Of a stretch of DNA of 64,000 nt, positions 33,307 to 45,330 are shown piece by piece. Source of the DNA: Serpula lacrymans var. lacrymans S7.9 (lineage: Eukaryota; Basidiomycota; Agaricomycetes; Boletales; Serpulaceae). The position numbers were made by a program, and so were the translations under genes. Each line of letters opens with the position of its first letter. Position 1 is the stretch's first letter. Under the pieces are notes generated by a model that saw nothing but the letters and a program-made list of their open reading frames with translations, searched no databases and was not told the DNA's origin. The DNA lies in NCBI RefSeq assembly GCF_000218685.1, contig NW_006763292.1:1137470-1201469 (forward strand), in the 5' to 3' direction.

Positions 33307-33449
33307 AACTCAGCCGCTGCCCGAGAGGCTATAGAAACGACTTTATTATTTACCTAAGTGAAACTACAATAGATGTTAGTTTAAGGTGATCTCTAATAAA
33401 TGTAATGTAACATAACTCAGCCGCTGCCCGAGAGGCTATAGAAACGACT
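33307..33449 (+). repeat. Exact 36-bp direct repeat, spacing 107 bp
   Basis: The same 36 bases, starting AACTCAGCCGCTGCCCGAGA and ending AGAAACGACT, occur at 33307-33342 and 33414-33449 with no mismatch, in otherwise AT-rich sequence. An AGCC/GGCT stem is possible inside. The word CTAAGTGAAACT also occurs twice (33298 and 33354). Meaning unknown. Confidence 0.85.
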
Positions 33450-33515
33450 GAGGTATTCCTATACTAAACCCCCTACTACTTATAGTCGGAGGTGCTACTC
33501 GCTACAGTATAATGA

Positions 33516-33612
33516 CTCCTAGGAGTACAATTGTGCTCCTAGGAGAACAATGGTTACTTCATGGAGAACAATGGTTACTCCATGGAGAACAATGGCTGCT
33601 TCGGCAGAGACC
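33516..33612 (+). repeat. Paired palindromes and 21-bp tandem repeat
   Basis: The 10-bp palindrome CTCCTAGGAG occurs at 33516-33525 and 33536-33545. It is followed by two to three units of about 21 bp, TGGTTACTYCATGGAGAACAA. The change of base composition from the flanks suggests this belongs with the 36-bp repeat in one unidentified element. Confidence 0.75.
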
Positions 33613-33619
33613 AGGTTTA

Positions 33620-34532
33620 TCCGGTTTTGTCAATACTTGCATTGAATATACATAATCTATGGAATTTATAATGCCAAGTCTTATCACTTGATATAAGTAT
33701 AATTAGTTTGTATTTCCTTTTTTTGTATATTTCTTTATTCTATTTATTGAAAATCAACAGATCATAAACCCTATACTGTAAATATACTAACTTATCAGTG
33801 CTATCTGCATAATCTGCAAAATCTAAGTAATTCAAGCAATCAGTATTAGATTTTAGTGTGTGACCTTTGAGTGTCACCTGACCACAGAGAGTGCATAAAA
33901 GCAAAGTGAGCTAGCTGGGGATTGAACCCAGGACCTCTGCTAATATATGGTGGTGCTCTACCAACTGAGCTACCAGCCCTTGTCCAATACCAACTCAGGA
34001 TATATGTTGTCTAACAAAGCTAACAGGATTTGACCTTGACTATTCCAACAATCAGACATTTTGTATAGCATAACCATGTGACAATATAAAATGTGTGGCT
34101 ATTACCACTAAACAGATTGCTACTGCAAGAGTTTACTCCTTAATGATACTAGGATCTGACACTGGAAGTTAATTTATTGCACATAGCCATATATTTTTCA
34201 CGATTTCTGCTAAAGTTTGAATACATAAAGGCCTTTCATATCAACCACCTGTGCACAAAGTTTTTGAAGCCAAACTGAGCCAAACCAGCTGTTAGTGCAC
34301 TCTTACAGGTTATCTACTTAGGATAGTATGATAAATAGAAAACAAAAGTTTTATATGGGAGTAAAATAACCAAAATATTATGATCTAAAGTTTGGATTAA
34401 AATGAATATTACTTTTATCATTAGCTATAGGTAGGGATGCCAAAGTTCAGTTCAGTTCAGAGATAAACTAAACCAATTGGACTCAATTTTAATAGGTTTA
34501 GTTCTTCATTTGAATTGGTTTGAACTTTTAAA
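33620..34532. other. Gene-free spacer with a tRNA-like sequence
   Basis: Apart from the tRNA-like sequence at 33908-33979, no gene is recognised. Near 34435-34465 the motif GGGATGCCAAAGTTCAG followed by GTTCAG repeats resembles the inverted AACCAAACC...TTGGCATCC at 47520-47550. Confidence 0.4.
33908..33979 (-). tRNA. tRNA-like sequence, defective anticodon stem
   Basis: On the minus strand all seven acceptor pairs form (GGGCTGG with CTAGCTC, two of them G-T). The D-arm GCTCAGTTGGTAGAGC is canonical and the T-arm CTGGG-TTCAATC-CCCAG is perfect. In the anticodon arm CCACC cannot pair with AGCAG except at two positions, so the anticodon (ATA by position) is not reliable. Length is 72 bp without intron. 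It is a tRNA pseudogene or a tRNA-derived repeat head. Confidence 0.6.
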
Positions 34533-35759
34533 CTACACCGCCAACTTTATCCCATGTGGCAACCAGCCAAGTTGACCATGTGAGCCAAATCATTGGGCCA
34601 GCTGATGCCAGCTGAGTCTTGACTGAGATCCATTTTAGGATGACAATCAGACTCAGCTGAGATCACTCCCAGCACCCCCCAGCACAGAGTCCAGCTGAAT
34701 ACTAGCTGAGTTCCAGCTGATATCAGTCTTATATCTATCACCGTTGTCCACTATTCCTTGTATACAAAGCACATAATATATCTTTTGTTTTCACTGGCGA
34801 TTCACAATTCACAAAGACAAGATACAATATAAACCAAAAAGTAAGCCATTTCATCCATTATTTTTGCGTGGCTCAGCACTACAATGCTATAAAAGTACTA
34901 ATAGCAAACCAGGCAGCTCCTATCATGTAAATCATAGCACAAATCTGCAACAGGGTTTCAAGAGACAAATGGGATGATCTGTACTCTAACATGTCAGGTT
35001 AATCAGCATTTTGTGTAGCTGGGTAATAGTGACCGTACTCACAGTCCTTGGCTGTACAGACTGAGCACACATCTCCCCTTTGACAGACATATTCAGCATC
35101 TGGTGAGCATCCAGCAGATATCAAACATATGCACAACCTCTTAACATACAGCAACAGCAAACTCCCACAACATGGAGGCACACATCACACGGAGCAAACT
35201 TGCTCAGAGTTGAAGACCAGTGATGTACAGAACGGACTCACTGTAAACCTCAAGTGGTACCTGACCAGCAAACACAGGGAAAAGGCAAACATAAGCATCA
35301 CAGTTAAACACCAACTCCCATAACACTGACACGCTGAATGCATGGAGCAGAACACAGCTCAGAGTTGGTGGTATTGTTTGCTTTATCACAGCAGGATCGA
35401 GTTTGACGATAAAACATTTACAGCTCATAAGTTCACACAGACCGGCAACCAGCTCATATATTGCCAGTGGTGGATTCCTTTTGCTTTCTGAATCTGACAA
35501 TTTGATGTTTCTCTTGTATACAGCTCTCATTGTACATAATTCTGTAAGCTCATCTATCATTCACAATCTTCTCTTGCTTATGGCCACTTTAATTTTAGCT
35601 TCATTGCAATGTCCAACAAGTATTGTGAACCTCCCCCACCTTTCACTGAGCTTAGCAACAATCCCAACTCAGTCCCAGCGGGGCCTCACTATGGCTCCCT
35701 GGCTAAACAGTAAGTATTTGCGCTTTATAATGCATTTTCTTGTTAACATTAAATTTATC

Positions 35760-36212
35760 AATTTATTTCAGCTCGCAGGAAGAACAGAACCAGCCACCTG
35801 TTCCAAACAAGTGGTGAGTTATTCCGACCATGCCAATGTTTGCATTTCATTTTACATTGTGCTGCAGCCACAATCTCATTCGTTGTGCTATCAGAAAAGA
35901 TGGTGTCCTCACATACTTGGCCAATGAAAAACATGATGATATCCACAATGAGCAAGGTAAGTTGCAAGTTATGATTTCAGTGAGAATTCAATTGGCCGCC
36001 TGTTGCTAACTGATACAACCTTGGTCAACAATACTCTGGCCACAGGTTCAAAGGATAATTTCCTACTCAACAAATCTTTGTTTATTCAAGTTCCCAAAAA
36101 GTTCATATGCAATCTCATACAGGAGAAGTGGCAAGCAGAGGAGGCCCGTTGCTTGGCCCAGAGGGAGCTCAAGCTCCTCCAGGTTAAAACTCGCCAATTT
36201 GAACCCAAGTAG
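35760..36212 (+). pseudogene. Possible small gene inside the 7.2 kb element
   Basis: A short open frame with QEKWQAEEARCLAQRELKLLQV at 36117-36186 ends at a stop at 36212 and looks helical. Upstream pieces near 35770-35960 may be exons, but joins are uncertain. I recognise no family. Its position near the left end of the element suggests an accessory gene. Confidence 0.3.
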
Positions 36213-37146
36213 ATACTTGTCTTGTGTATGTTTTTTACATGGAATGTAAATCCTTGTAGATTCTGTCTAAGCCCATGTGACATGAGATAGATGCTACATA
36301 CACACAGCACCTATCCCATCCTCGCCAGCTAATGCCTCATTATTTTCCACCCTTTCCACCTCATTTATTTCTGATCCCCTAGTAACCATCTCTTTGCCTG
36401 CTGCACCCGCTGCTTGGGCCTTCTTTGCGCTAGCCCAAACACCTCGATTTTCTTTCTCTTTTGCTTGTTTTGAATCCTGAGCTGTGCGTAAAACTGCCGC
36501 CATTTTTGCATGTTCCTCACGTCAATTTTTGAGGTACATAGTTGGGGCAGTAAGATGATGAGGGAGTGTTTGTCGTATAATAATAGCATTGTGTAAAGCA
36601 TGCAAGTTTAAAATATACTTGTTGGTGTTTGTGTGCTCAATGTAACTCTCTTCTGTTGTTGTTTTCAGCCGCTCTTGTACACAAAATTGTTGTCCACTTG
36701 CATGGCAGCCACTGTCAAAGTAGTTGTGCTGGACATTTACAATAAAGAGTAATTCCTGGTGGTCCACAGGTTATGTTTCAGCTGAAAATTGACATGGTCA
36801 TGGTCATAAACTCACCATGGCAAGAATTGTATGCATCCTTGGTGTTGGTGGTCGAATTATTTCAGGCATATTGAAATGAGGATGCTTGCTGTTTAGCAAC
36901 AGAAATTTGTCAATCACAACTAAGTTTTGTTTGACACAGTGACCTTGGTTGGCATCCATCAAAATCTCAACAACCTGTGAAATAATTGTGCTAGACTGAA
37001 TACAAAATCAATCTGGAATTGTGTTACAAAATCCAGGAAAATCTTACGTTGTGATTCACAAATACCCATGAACCAATTTGGCACACATCCTGTTTCTGTG
37101 TAACCACTGTACTGCATCTGAACCATGTAGAATCATGTCCAACTAA

Positions 37147-40010
37147 TCACTTCACAGAACTATTCATTATTGAGCCCATCATACAAGTGTCCCTCTGAAT
37201 CAATGAGGCACATTGATTTTTGCGTGGACATTTTGCAGCTCCAGGCTCAAGCCTTTCTTGGGGAGCATATCCTAATTGACGCTGCAGGTGAGGATCAGCA
37301 AAGAACTCTTTTACATTGGATCCCGCAGCCACATGGTCTTGTTTATTGGAGACCCAAGAACCTCTGCTGACAATATGCTTGAACCGTTCTAAATCTGCGC
37401 ATGACCAGGCAATATCCCGACTGGGAGCAAGGTGGTTAGACAGAACACTAGACATGTGGAAAATGGCATTAAAGCATTCAAATATCTCTGTCGCAAACAG
37501 AATTGCTGGTCCATGTTGTCGCACATTTTCAACAATGTGTAATAGGATGTGTAGTTTTGCTTTTATGAAAATCTGTTTGGGGTCAATCAGTGTCCAGATG
37601 TCAAGAACATTTGCTATCAGAATCTCTAAGTCGGCCTGATCCTGCGTTAAATGTTCATTCAAGGGATGTATAGTTCATCACATACCAGATACAAGTTCAT
37701 CTTGTCAATCTCATCCCACTCAAGTAGTGCCCTCAGCTTGTCAGTGGCTTTCCACAAGTCTTGTACCAGCGGTGGCACTAGAGCTGTGTCAAGGCGGAAT
37801 ACAGCAAGTTGTTGGAGGGTTTTGAAGTGCTTTCCAATGAGGCTATTGCGATACTGAATCATATATGATGCGCGGATAGGTGGAATAGTAAGGCCATCAA
37901 TAGATGAGGCTTCCAACCGCACTGCAAAAACTTGACATGGTGCCGGTGTCCATGCAATATTAGTAAGATGCCAAATGTACTTGTCTTGTCCCAGTAGATA
38001 GGTATGTAGTAATTCAACGGGTGTATCTTGATGTACATCAAGTGCTGGATATTACAGAAGGATGTTAATTATTTTAGCGCCATAAAAGCAGCTTCAGTTG
38101 ACACATCACCCACTTTTGACATCAAAGAGGGAGTTATAGTGATGACCAGCTCGTAATTCCTGTTTTGTACCTTTAAACACAAGTTTTAACATACCATATA
38201 ATGTAAATAAGCTGAACATACATGTGTTTGGTTCAAGTGACATGTAAGCCTTCGGGGGCTGTTGGTATAGCCAGTCAAGCAGTTCTCATTGAATATCAAC
38301 TTTAAGCTCCTTTACAATAGCACCGCGATTTTTATTGCCTTTGGTTTGTAAGCGGTGATCCCTTATGTCTTTGTTATATATGCAAATCTGTTGTAAGTGA
38401 CGTGCTTTGGTAATAAGAGCCTGGATCCAGAATTCGGCCAGCTTGTCCTTAACACCTGTTTGTCGCTGCAAAACTGTTACTTGCTCTTGAACGCCAAGTG
38501 CAGCCACCTTGATCTGTTGCGTAACTGCCAACTTTGTGCCTTCAGATGTACGAGGAACTCCTGGCTGAGTGAATATAATGAAACAAAATTCATTGCTAAA
38601 GCGGAAAAGAAAATTACTTCAAAATGTTGTTGGTAAATTTGATCTGTTTCTGTTTCTTGCTGTGTGCCGCCCAGGTGACAGACTCGACACCAGTAGTTGC
38701 CTTTGAGCCCCACATGAGAACATAATTCAGATTGCTGGGGATTATCAGCTGATAAAAAAACAGGAAGTATGCGAAAGACAATATCTTCACTAGTCATGCA
38801 ATCATAGGCTGTATGCCACTTATTTCTGAATAAAAACATGAGTCCAGCACTATGGTTGGGAAAGCATGATACACGTTACATTATCCACCATCAGAGTGTC
38901 AAACTGTTCACCTATGCTGGCATGTGGAAACATTGAACAAAAGCGTACAAAGAATTTCTGTGACAGTTTTTTTTGAGGTAAATTAGCATGTGCAAAGTAG
39001 ATATTGCGGTGCTCATTATACTGCTTGCTACGGTTGCCTGAAACATCATCCCCCCATGCCTTGATATAGCATGTATGCATTTGCCGGCCTTGTGTAATTT
39101 CTCATAGGGGGCTAACCCGAGGATAAATACAATGCTTGATATTTTTGCCTATTAATCATGCACTCCAGTCAGTTCAAGCTGTTTATAGTTTCCAAGACCA
39201 CATAATTACCTGTTGAGACTTGTAAGGTTGAGACAAGGCCATTATCACAAAGGCTAAACCAATTGTGCTTGAGGGAAGTTGTAACAAACCGGACTAAACT
39301 ACGATCAGCATGTACAAGGTTCACTTGGGCCTGCCATTATGAGTGAGCATCATACAAGATGATTGAGGGGGAAAATGTACTATACTGTCATGTGTGACTG
39401 GTATTTCTTCACTGTACACAGGGCCATTATCTGTAAGTTTGAACCAGCGCACAGGAATGACCAGTTGTCTATTACTCAGTTGAGATAACTCGCCAAGGAG
39501 ATAATGAGTATGTCCATCAGCCCACATTGGCACTTGCAGCTCAGGTTTAATGCCCTGGACAACCTTGGCTGTGTGGCATGTCTCACAAATTTTGCTGGTG
39601 AAGACGGGATAAAGCTGCATATGAGGTCGCACTTGCGGATTAGCCCAGTCCTAAGGAGCATTAATAGGGTGTTGTGTTGTTGGTTGGTGATAAGGGAAAC
39701 GAGGGCAGCTGTGCTGGTCGAACATTACACATATTGGCCACTTGTTGTTGGTGCTTGTTTTGGCGGTGTTGGACTTCACAAAATGCATACTCTGCATTTT
39801 GATGTTTATGGGATTTCAGATGCTTTTTCAGTGCACTGCGGTGAATAGTGTAAGGGCCTGTTGAGCTGATGAAGGAACAACACCGGCATTCAAGCAGGGC
39901 ATTATCAATCTCACAAATACCTGGTAAGTTGGTTATTCCCTTGGTCTTTCAAATTAAAAGGAACTAATTATAAGAGACGTACTTTCAGGTAGAGGTCTGC
40001 GTTGGGGAGC
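37147..40010 (-). pseudogene. Plavaka/CACTA-type transposase, decayed
   Basis: A minus-strand gene of a very common Agaricomycete transposon family (CACTA/Plavaka-related by memory). From the N-terminus: a zinc-finger-like CRCCSF...HLKSHKHQNA (39880-39790); IPVRWFKLTDNGPVYSEEIPVTH near 39470-39400; KHNWFSLCDNG (39260); AWGDDVSGNRSKQYNEHRNIYFAHANLP (39060-38980); VFLSADNPQQSELCSHVG with GNYWCRVCHLGG (38760-38670); a coiled region QTGVKDKLAEFWIQALITKARHL (38470-38395); SIDGLTIPPIRASYMIQYRN with SLIGKHFKTLQQ (37900-37800); and ATEIFECFNAIFHMSSVLSNHLAPSRDIA (37490-37405). Multiple stops and frameshifts are present. Part of the break-up may be introns. Confidence 0.65.
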
Positions 40011-40143
40011 CATAGGGAAATAGCAGGTGTGCAGACTCAGTGTTTGTGTGCCAATATTAATATCAGGCTGCAGTCACATTATTTTATTCCAGGTTTGATG
40101 ACTTGAGGCGCCACTTGAGAAGCAAAAAACCATCATCTTCGGA

Positions 40144-41467
40144 ATGAGTGGCTCCTTTGACAGCATTCTGACAGCTTATAATCTTTCTTCTAGCCCTACG
40201 CAAAGTCCAGTTGATGCCAATGGACTGGATTCAGTATCTGCAAGCCAAGAAAAGAATACAGAGGATCCTCGTGAGCCTGAGGATCAAAACACTGAAGACA
40301 TCAACACTACTTCAGTACCAAATACTCCAGCTCAAAGAAGCTCAATTGTGGGCTTAGAAACACACAGTATAAAGCGACCTCTGTTGGCCAGTCAATACAT
40401 TGATATTCAGGCCCTTCACAAAAAATTGAAGCCTGAGAGTAAAAGTGAGCTACAAAAATATGCTAAGGTACATTTACACTATAAAATCACTGTCGAGAAC
40501 ATAACTCATCTCTTACTACAGGCATCAGCATATGCCATCCTTTTACAGATTGCAGAACGGGGCAAGGCACTTGATATGGGGCAACAAGGCTGGGACATGG
40601 CCAAACGAGTGTGTGTAAGTTAAAACAACTGCTGTGACAAAGGTTTGCAAGAACTGACCATTGTTTAGAAACAAATAGACAAGTTTGCAATGCAATACTA
40701 TTATCTCCAACAACAGCAAGCTATGCAGGCAACTGGCCGCTGAAGGTCCTTACAGTGAGCATGATTTCTATCCTATCTACTGGTATTCTGTTCACTTTTG
40801 TTGCCAGGGATTTGCCACAAGCCGCTCATGGGGTTACTCAGCAAAACTTCGTGAGGAAGATGAAAAGTGGGAAAAATTGGTTAAATGTTGTCAAAGCCGT
40901 CTCACACAGCGTCGCTCGGACATCAAAGGCATTGTATGTATTAATTGCTTTGAAAGTGATAAGGACTAACTGGCTCACTATGTACAGATCAAAGAGGCTA
41001 CAGAATCTAAGAAGGACATTGTTGCTTGCTGCAACAGGCTTGCAACATATGGCCGCTTTGACAGTCAAGTCAACATCACTGTGCAAATGTATGCTTGTGT
41101 TGCATTCTTAGTAAGTGTTGGTTCCTTATTAGTGTTCCCTGTTTGACGTTGTCCGTAGCACTTTGCCTTAGGACAGGATGGGAGCTTCTGGAAGCAAGTG
41201 GACATTACCTTGCAAAAAGTGAGAGACACTCATAAGGAGCCAAGGAAAATCACGAAGTAAGTCTTTTTATTTCTACTTATATAAGTGCTTACATGATATT
41301 ATAGGTGGTTCACTAAGGTGCTTGAAGATGACCGTAAAAAATATGGAGCAAGAGATACAGAAAAAATAGGAGATGCTTCACTTGAGCAGGCTGAGATTAA
41401 CGACACAATGGCTTCTGGGTCTTTCGTCAACATAGATGTGGGTGAAGTGACTGAGGAGAACAATTGA
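40144..41467 (+). CDS. Partner gene of the 7.2 kb element, multi-exon, unknown role
   Basis: Divergent from the transposase. Exon 1 encodes a Ser/Asp/Glu-rich start, then QALHKKLKPESKSELQKYAK. An intron at about 40468-40521 joins it to ASAYAILLQIAERGKALDMG. Later pieces are NITVQMYACVAFL near 41080, LGQDGSFWKQVDITLQKVRD near 41170, and after an intron KWFTKVLEDDRKKYGARD to the stop at 41467. I remember this as a hypothetical family that accompanies such transposons in mushrooms, with no known function. The first two exons and the last two are clean; the middle (about 40620-41090) has uncertain joins, so the gene may be slightly damaged. Confidence 0.5.
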
Positions 41468-41748
41468 CTGTTGGTATAAGTCTTGACATTAAAGAATTAT
41501 GCTATATACATGAGTTTCTACGTGCTATTTAGAAATGCATGAAGTGATATCTGGGCCCAGCTGACTGATAAACATAGCTGCAGCTCATCTGATACTCATC
41601 TGGCTGTCGTGTGGAATGCACTCGAGACAAATGTGAGTCAATCACATGGTTCTAGGATGGGGAACAGCTGGTTGCCATATCTGTTGGCCATGTGGTCACA
41701 GCTGACCTCCGCCGCTGGTTGCCACCTGGGACAAATTTGGTGGTGTAG

Positions 41749-42644
41749 CTAAAATTTTGGGAAGTTTCTAAAATAGCTCATTAGAATCTTTTTTTGCCAG
41801 GTTTGCAGGTAATATACACCAATTGAGGCACATACCATAAATAGCAATAAAAGAATGCAGCTTGTCTGAATAGTAGTGTAGAATGAAAGAATTGAAAAAA
41901 TGTATCAAATACATTTTCTCAATTCTTTTGATCTCCTTTGCCATGGTTATGATTGGGACTATGGCTGTATAATGGTGGTGAGAGTAGTGGTTAGGGGCAA
42001 AAGTGGTGATAAAGTAAAACATGGGTGTTAAAAATACATTCTTATAGTGTATTTGGGGCAAGGAGAATGGATGTCCCCAACTAATAGGAGACATAGTGGG
42101 GAGACCAGCCATACAAAATCTCCCCCTATTAGATGTTGGTACATCCAAGAGTTTCCCCCTTATTTATGCTCCACAGTGGCAACAAAAAAAATGATGTCAG
42201 CAACTACCACTACTAGAAGATAATGTTCACACTGTTAGTTTCCTCATTACAAAAAACATAGATGAAACAGATTGGGAGTCCTCCAACTCAGACTGTCAGT
42301 TTGATTGGCAATCATCCCCCACAAAGCCACCCCAAGCCTAACTCACAAGCTCATCCTTACCACTTTATACAGACAGGATGATAAGGTTGCACCATAATAT
42401 CTAGTGAAGATTGGCTGTATACTCCACAAAAAGAAAGGAAATGTACATACACACTCCCACATAGTATAGTAAGGGCCCACTGGGCAGCCACTGTTTCAAA
42501 ATGAGAGATATTTGCAAATATGCTCATTTTGAACAAGCTGAGAGGCAAATGATATTTCTCACACTATGTCACACCATGTTACACCAATTTTGGTATTGTA
42601 GATTATCAGTAGATATTGGTTTTCCTTTCCCCTGAGCCTCTATT
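41749..42644. other. Gene-free spacer
   Basis: No coding sequence recognised between the right end of the 7.2 kb element and the Harbinger relic. Confidence 0.4.
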
Positions 42645-43555
42645 ATGACCACATCCTCCTCTCAAAAGAAAGCAGCTGCCTTGGCTCTTCTTAAGTCATA
42701 TCATGTTCAACAAAGGAAGGCTGCTTCCCTGGCTTCAGCTGCTGTATTACTGGCTTCAGTATTATCTCTTATTAAATGACCTCAGCATAATTTAATTGTA
42801 ACTGGTCATACTTGGGTTAGGTGTAACAACCAAGAGTTAGTTACTCTGGCGCACACAGGAACACACTATAAAGGTAGTGAATGGGGAATAGTTACCCCTT
42901 AGGCTGCAGAGAGTTTGTTGGTTAACAACAGGAGGACTCGCTGAGGAGTCTCCTGGATCTATTGGGGTATATATACTAATACAGAGTGTTTGTACTTATG
43001 TACTGTACAGTTGATAAAGTCAGTGGCTGATGATGTCATGGGGCCTAGCCCATATGACCAGCTCCACTGTGTGAGAGAGTTGTATCTAAAATAAGAAGAA
43101 GGCAACGCGGCGCAAGAAAGAGGAGTTTGAACAAAAGGGGAAGTGTTGCGTGGCACCATGTGTGAAAGCTAAAGTGTACAAGGTTAAAGCGGAGAATGAA
43201 AAAGAAGGAAAGGTCCAAAAATTGTGTTATTGTAACATTAGGTAGCTATTATATGGCCATCCTTGTTGATTCCATAATATGATGGGGATTTTCAGGCCAG
43301 TTTTCTGCAGGCTCCTTCAAGAGCTCAAGAATCATGCGGGTTTTTTTTTACTCCAAGCGTATTTCAACAGAGGAGCAGCTTGCTATCTTCTCCGAATGCG
43401 TTGCACTGGTGGGACAAATAGAGATATACAGGAGAGGTTCCAGCATAGTGCTGATACAATTTCAAAGTGTATGCACATGTGTTTATTCTTCACTATCATT
43501 CACTGAGTATCAAACCCTGTTACTTATAGGATCTTTCATGGTATGCTCAATATGG
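42645..43555 (+). pseudogene. Second PIF/Harbinger transposase relic, N-terminal part
   Basis: A start at 42645 gives a basic Ala/Ser-rich N-terminus. LIVTGHTWV then runs into a solo LTR at 42822-43237 and resumes as LLYGHPC, followed by MGIFRPVFCRLLQELKNHAG (43282-43341), an EEQLAIF-type segment and DIQERFQHSADTISK (43428-43470). This is the N-terminal Harbinger pattern also seen in the gene at 21974-23561. Two frameshifts near 43350 and 43410 and stops at 42776 and 42818 show decay. No DDE domain follows; the sequence runs into a Plavaka fragment near 43555. Confidence 0.7.
42822..43237 (-). mobile_element. Solo LTR, family A, copy 4
   Basis: A 416-bp reverse-oriented unit, TGTAACAACC to ATTGTAACA, with a perfect TTAGG duplication at 42817-42821 and 43238-43242. 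Removal joins the Harbinger N-terminal frame between LIVTGHTWV and LLYGHP. Confidence 0.92.
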
Positions 43556-45200
43556 TGGTTTCTCCTATTCTTGCTTGCTATGTTGCTAGCTATCCAGAGC
43601 AATGTCTGGTGACTTACTCAAAGTATGGAACATGTCCCAAGTGCAGGTGTCCAGCAACAGACCTTGGAGATAAAGCAGCTGATAAACCCAGGATATCTGA
43701 GGGCATTTTGTGATCAATATGTGGAAAAAGGCATACCTGGAGATGTTTATAGGTTATTTTGGAATATCTACCTTTGCATTACCTCTGATGCTCTACATTA
43801 GCTTTACCAGGGTGTTATCAAGCATATAGTATTGTAGTGCTAAAATCTTATGGGCACAGAGGAATTAGACACAAGATTATACACTTTACCTATTAGATAT
43901 GGATTAAAATATTCCAAAAATGGTTTTAAGCTTTTTCTTAGATATCTGGAGGCAAAAGGAAAGATATGGCTAAGTTGCTTTTAGAATGTCTTGTAGGGAA
44001 GCTCCCAAAGCAAGTAACCATCAAATCAGAATACTCTTTGACTTTATTTACATTGCTTAGTATCCCACACACAGTGACACCACCATTGGATATTTATCTG
44101 ATACTCTCAAAGCCTTTCATCAAAACAAAGCAATTTTTGTCACTCTGGGTGTTAGAGAACATTTAAATATCTCTAAATTTCACTCTTTATTGCACTATGT
44201 CAACACTTCACTGGTTTGGGGCTATAAATAACTACAACACAGAAATGTGTGAGTGTTTCCACATAGACATGGCCAAGGATGTGTTGAGAGCATCAAATCA
44301 TAGAAATGAGCATCCACAAATGTCTACCTGGCTAACAAGGTAAGACAAAACTGCATGGTTCGAATGTGATCAATCTTCTTTACAAAAGAGGCCAGTTCTT
44401 TGACAGCAAGATATTCTCCAGAATCCATCTGGATTAGGTATTAAAATAGTCAAAGTATCTCCTCTCCCACTACAACCTCTTTATTTAGTTCTACAAAACC
44501 ACCAATGGTATGGCTTTATACATAATGTCAAGGAATTTATAAATTGCCTATTGTGGGGCCATCCAGGTCATATGTCCAGAAAATCAGTCAATATTGCAAA
44601 TCTCCCATTTAATTCACTTGATGTATTCACTGGTTTCAAGCTCACTCCAATTCACCTTGGAGATGATAATAGTGTAAATGAAAAATATGAAATTATCAAG
44701 ACAAGGCCTAGGTCCAAAGGAATTACTCCATAATTTAATAATGCTGTTGTAATAGACACATTAGAAGCAGAGCAAACAGGTGTTGCTAGTAATATTCTTC
44801 TCTAATTTCATAATCAGTTTCAAGTTGTAAGTTAATGTCTCATAACACAAGTACACATGTTGGAGTCAAAGTAATATTGGCCCCCTGCCATTTTTCATGT
44901 AGGTTCTGTTGGTATACCAAAGCATAGGCCTAAAACTCCACTGGTGTATATTGAATAGCATACCAAATTGAAAAGTAGTGCAAATCCAACATATATGATG
45001 TATGTGGTCACAATGCCTGCACTTAGGGCTGATGGTACTCCAACAGCTTCCATAGTATCATTGAGTGGTATACAACAAGGCTGCCACTTATTGCCTTTAT
45101 TTAGAAAAGATCAAGTGCCTGCTCGGAAATATACTTTAGATATTTGCAATGAGTTTATATTGAATAATTAGGCTAAATTATATGCATACCAAACTATTTG
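43556..45200 (+). pseudogene. Plavaka-type transposase fragment, C-terminal half
   Basis: Pieces in order: SPILACYVASYPEQCLVTYS with GTCPKCRCPATDLGD (43560-43675), ISGGKRKDMAKLLLECLVGK with LPKQVTI (43948-44028), NYNTEMCECFHIDMAKDVLR followed by ASNHRNEHPQMSTWLTR (44230-44340), FTGFKLTPIHLGDDN (44625-44670), and KSSANPTYMMYVVTMPALRA with DGTPTASIVSLS (44970-45070). This order is that of Plavaka transposases. The NYNTEM...HIDMAK...ASNHR block is the most diagnostic. Many stops and frameshifts are present. It is a different lineage from the fragment at 23.7 kb. Confidence 0.7.
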
Positions 45201-45330
45201 GTGAATATGAGTTCTTTCTATTGTGGTTGGTATTAGAAAAAGGTTTTCATAGACATAAATGAGTTGATATAGCTGGTATAGCAAATATAAAGCTCCATAT
45301 AGAGTATTATTGGCTATAATAGAAGTTTAA
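45160..45330 (+). repeat. Plavaka 3' flank, shared inverted with 59820-60030
   Basis: The stretch after the transposase fragment (TATGCATACCAAACTATTTGG, TTTTCATAGACATAAATGAG and GATATAGCTGGTATAGC) matches the reverse complement of 59820-60030. This is probably the common 3' part of the Plavaka element. Confidence 0.65.

Larger units (their letters stand above)
34533..41748. mobile_element. 7.2 kb TIR element with transposase and partner genes
   Basis: The left end CTACACCGCCAACTTTATCC and the right end (reverse complement CTACACCACCAAATTTGTCC) match over about 35 bases, continuing with GTGGCAACCAGC. Just inside both ends the word CAGCTGA or its parts recurs many times (34590-34720 and 41560-41710), as subterminal repeats do in CACTA elements. 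Between lie a minus-strand transposase relic and plus-strand partner genes, divergent from about 40.1 kb. The target duplication is unclear (TTTAAA before, CTAAAA after). Confidence 0.65.

Noticed and set aside
33307..33449. Hammerhead or twister self-cleaving ribozyme
   Set aside because: GAAAC is present but no CTGATGA core on either strand, and the twister conserved loops could not be found.
36365..36601. Lys-rich minus-strand frame near the left end of the 7.2 kb element
   Set aside because: Short, with overlapping frames on the same strand and no family resemblance; not enough to call a gene.
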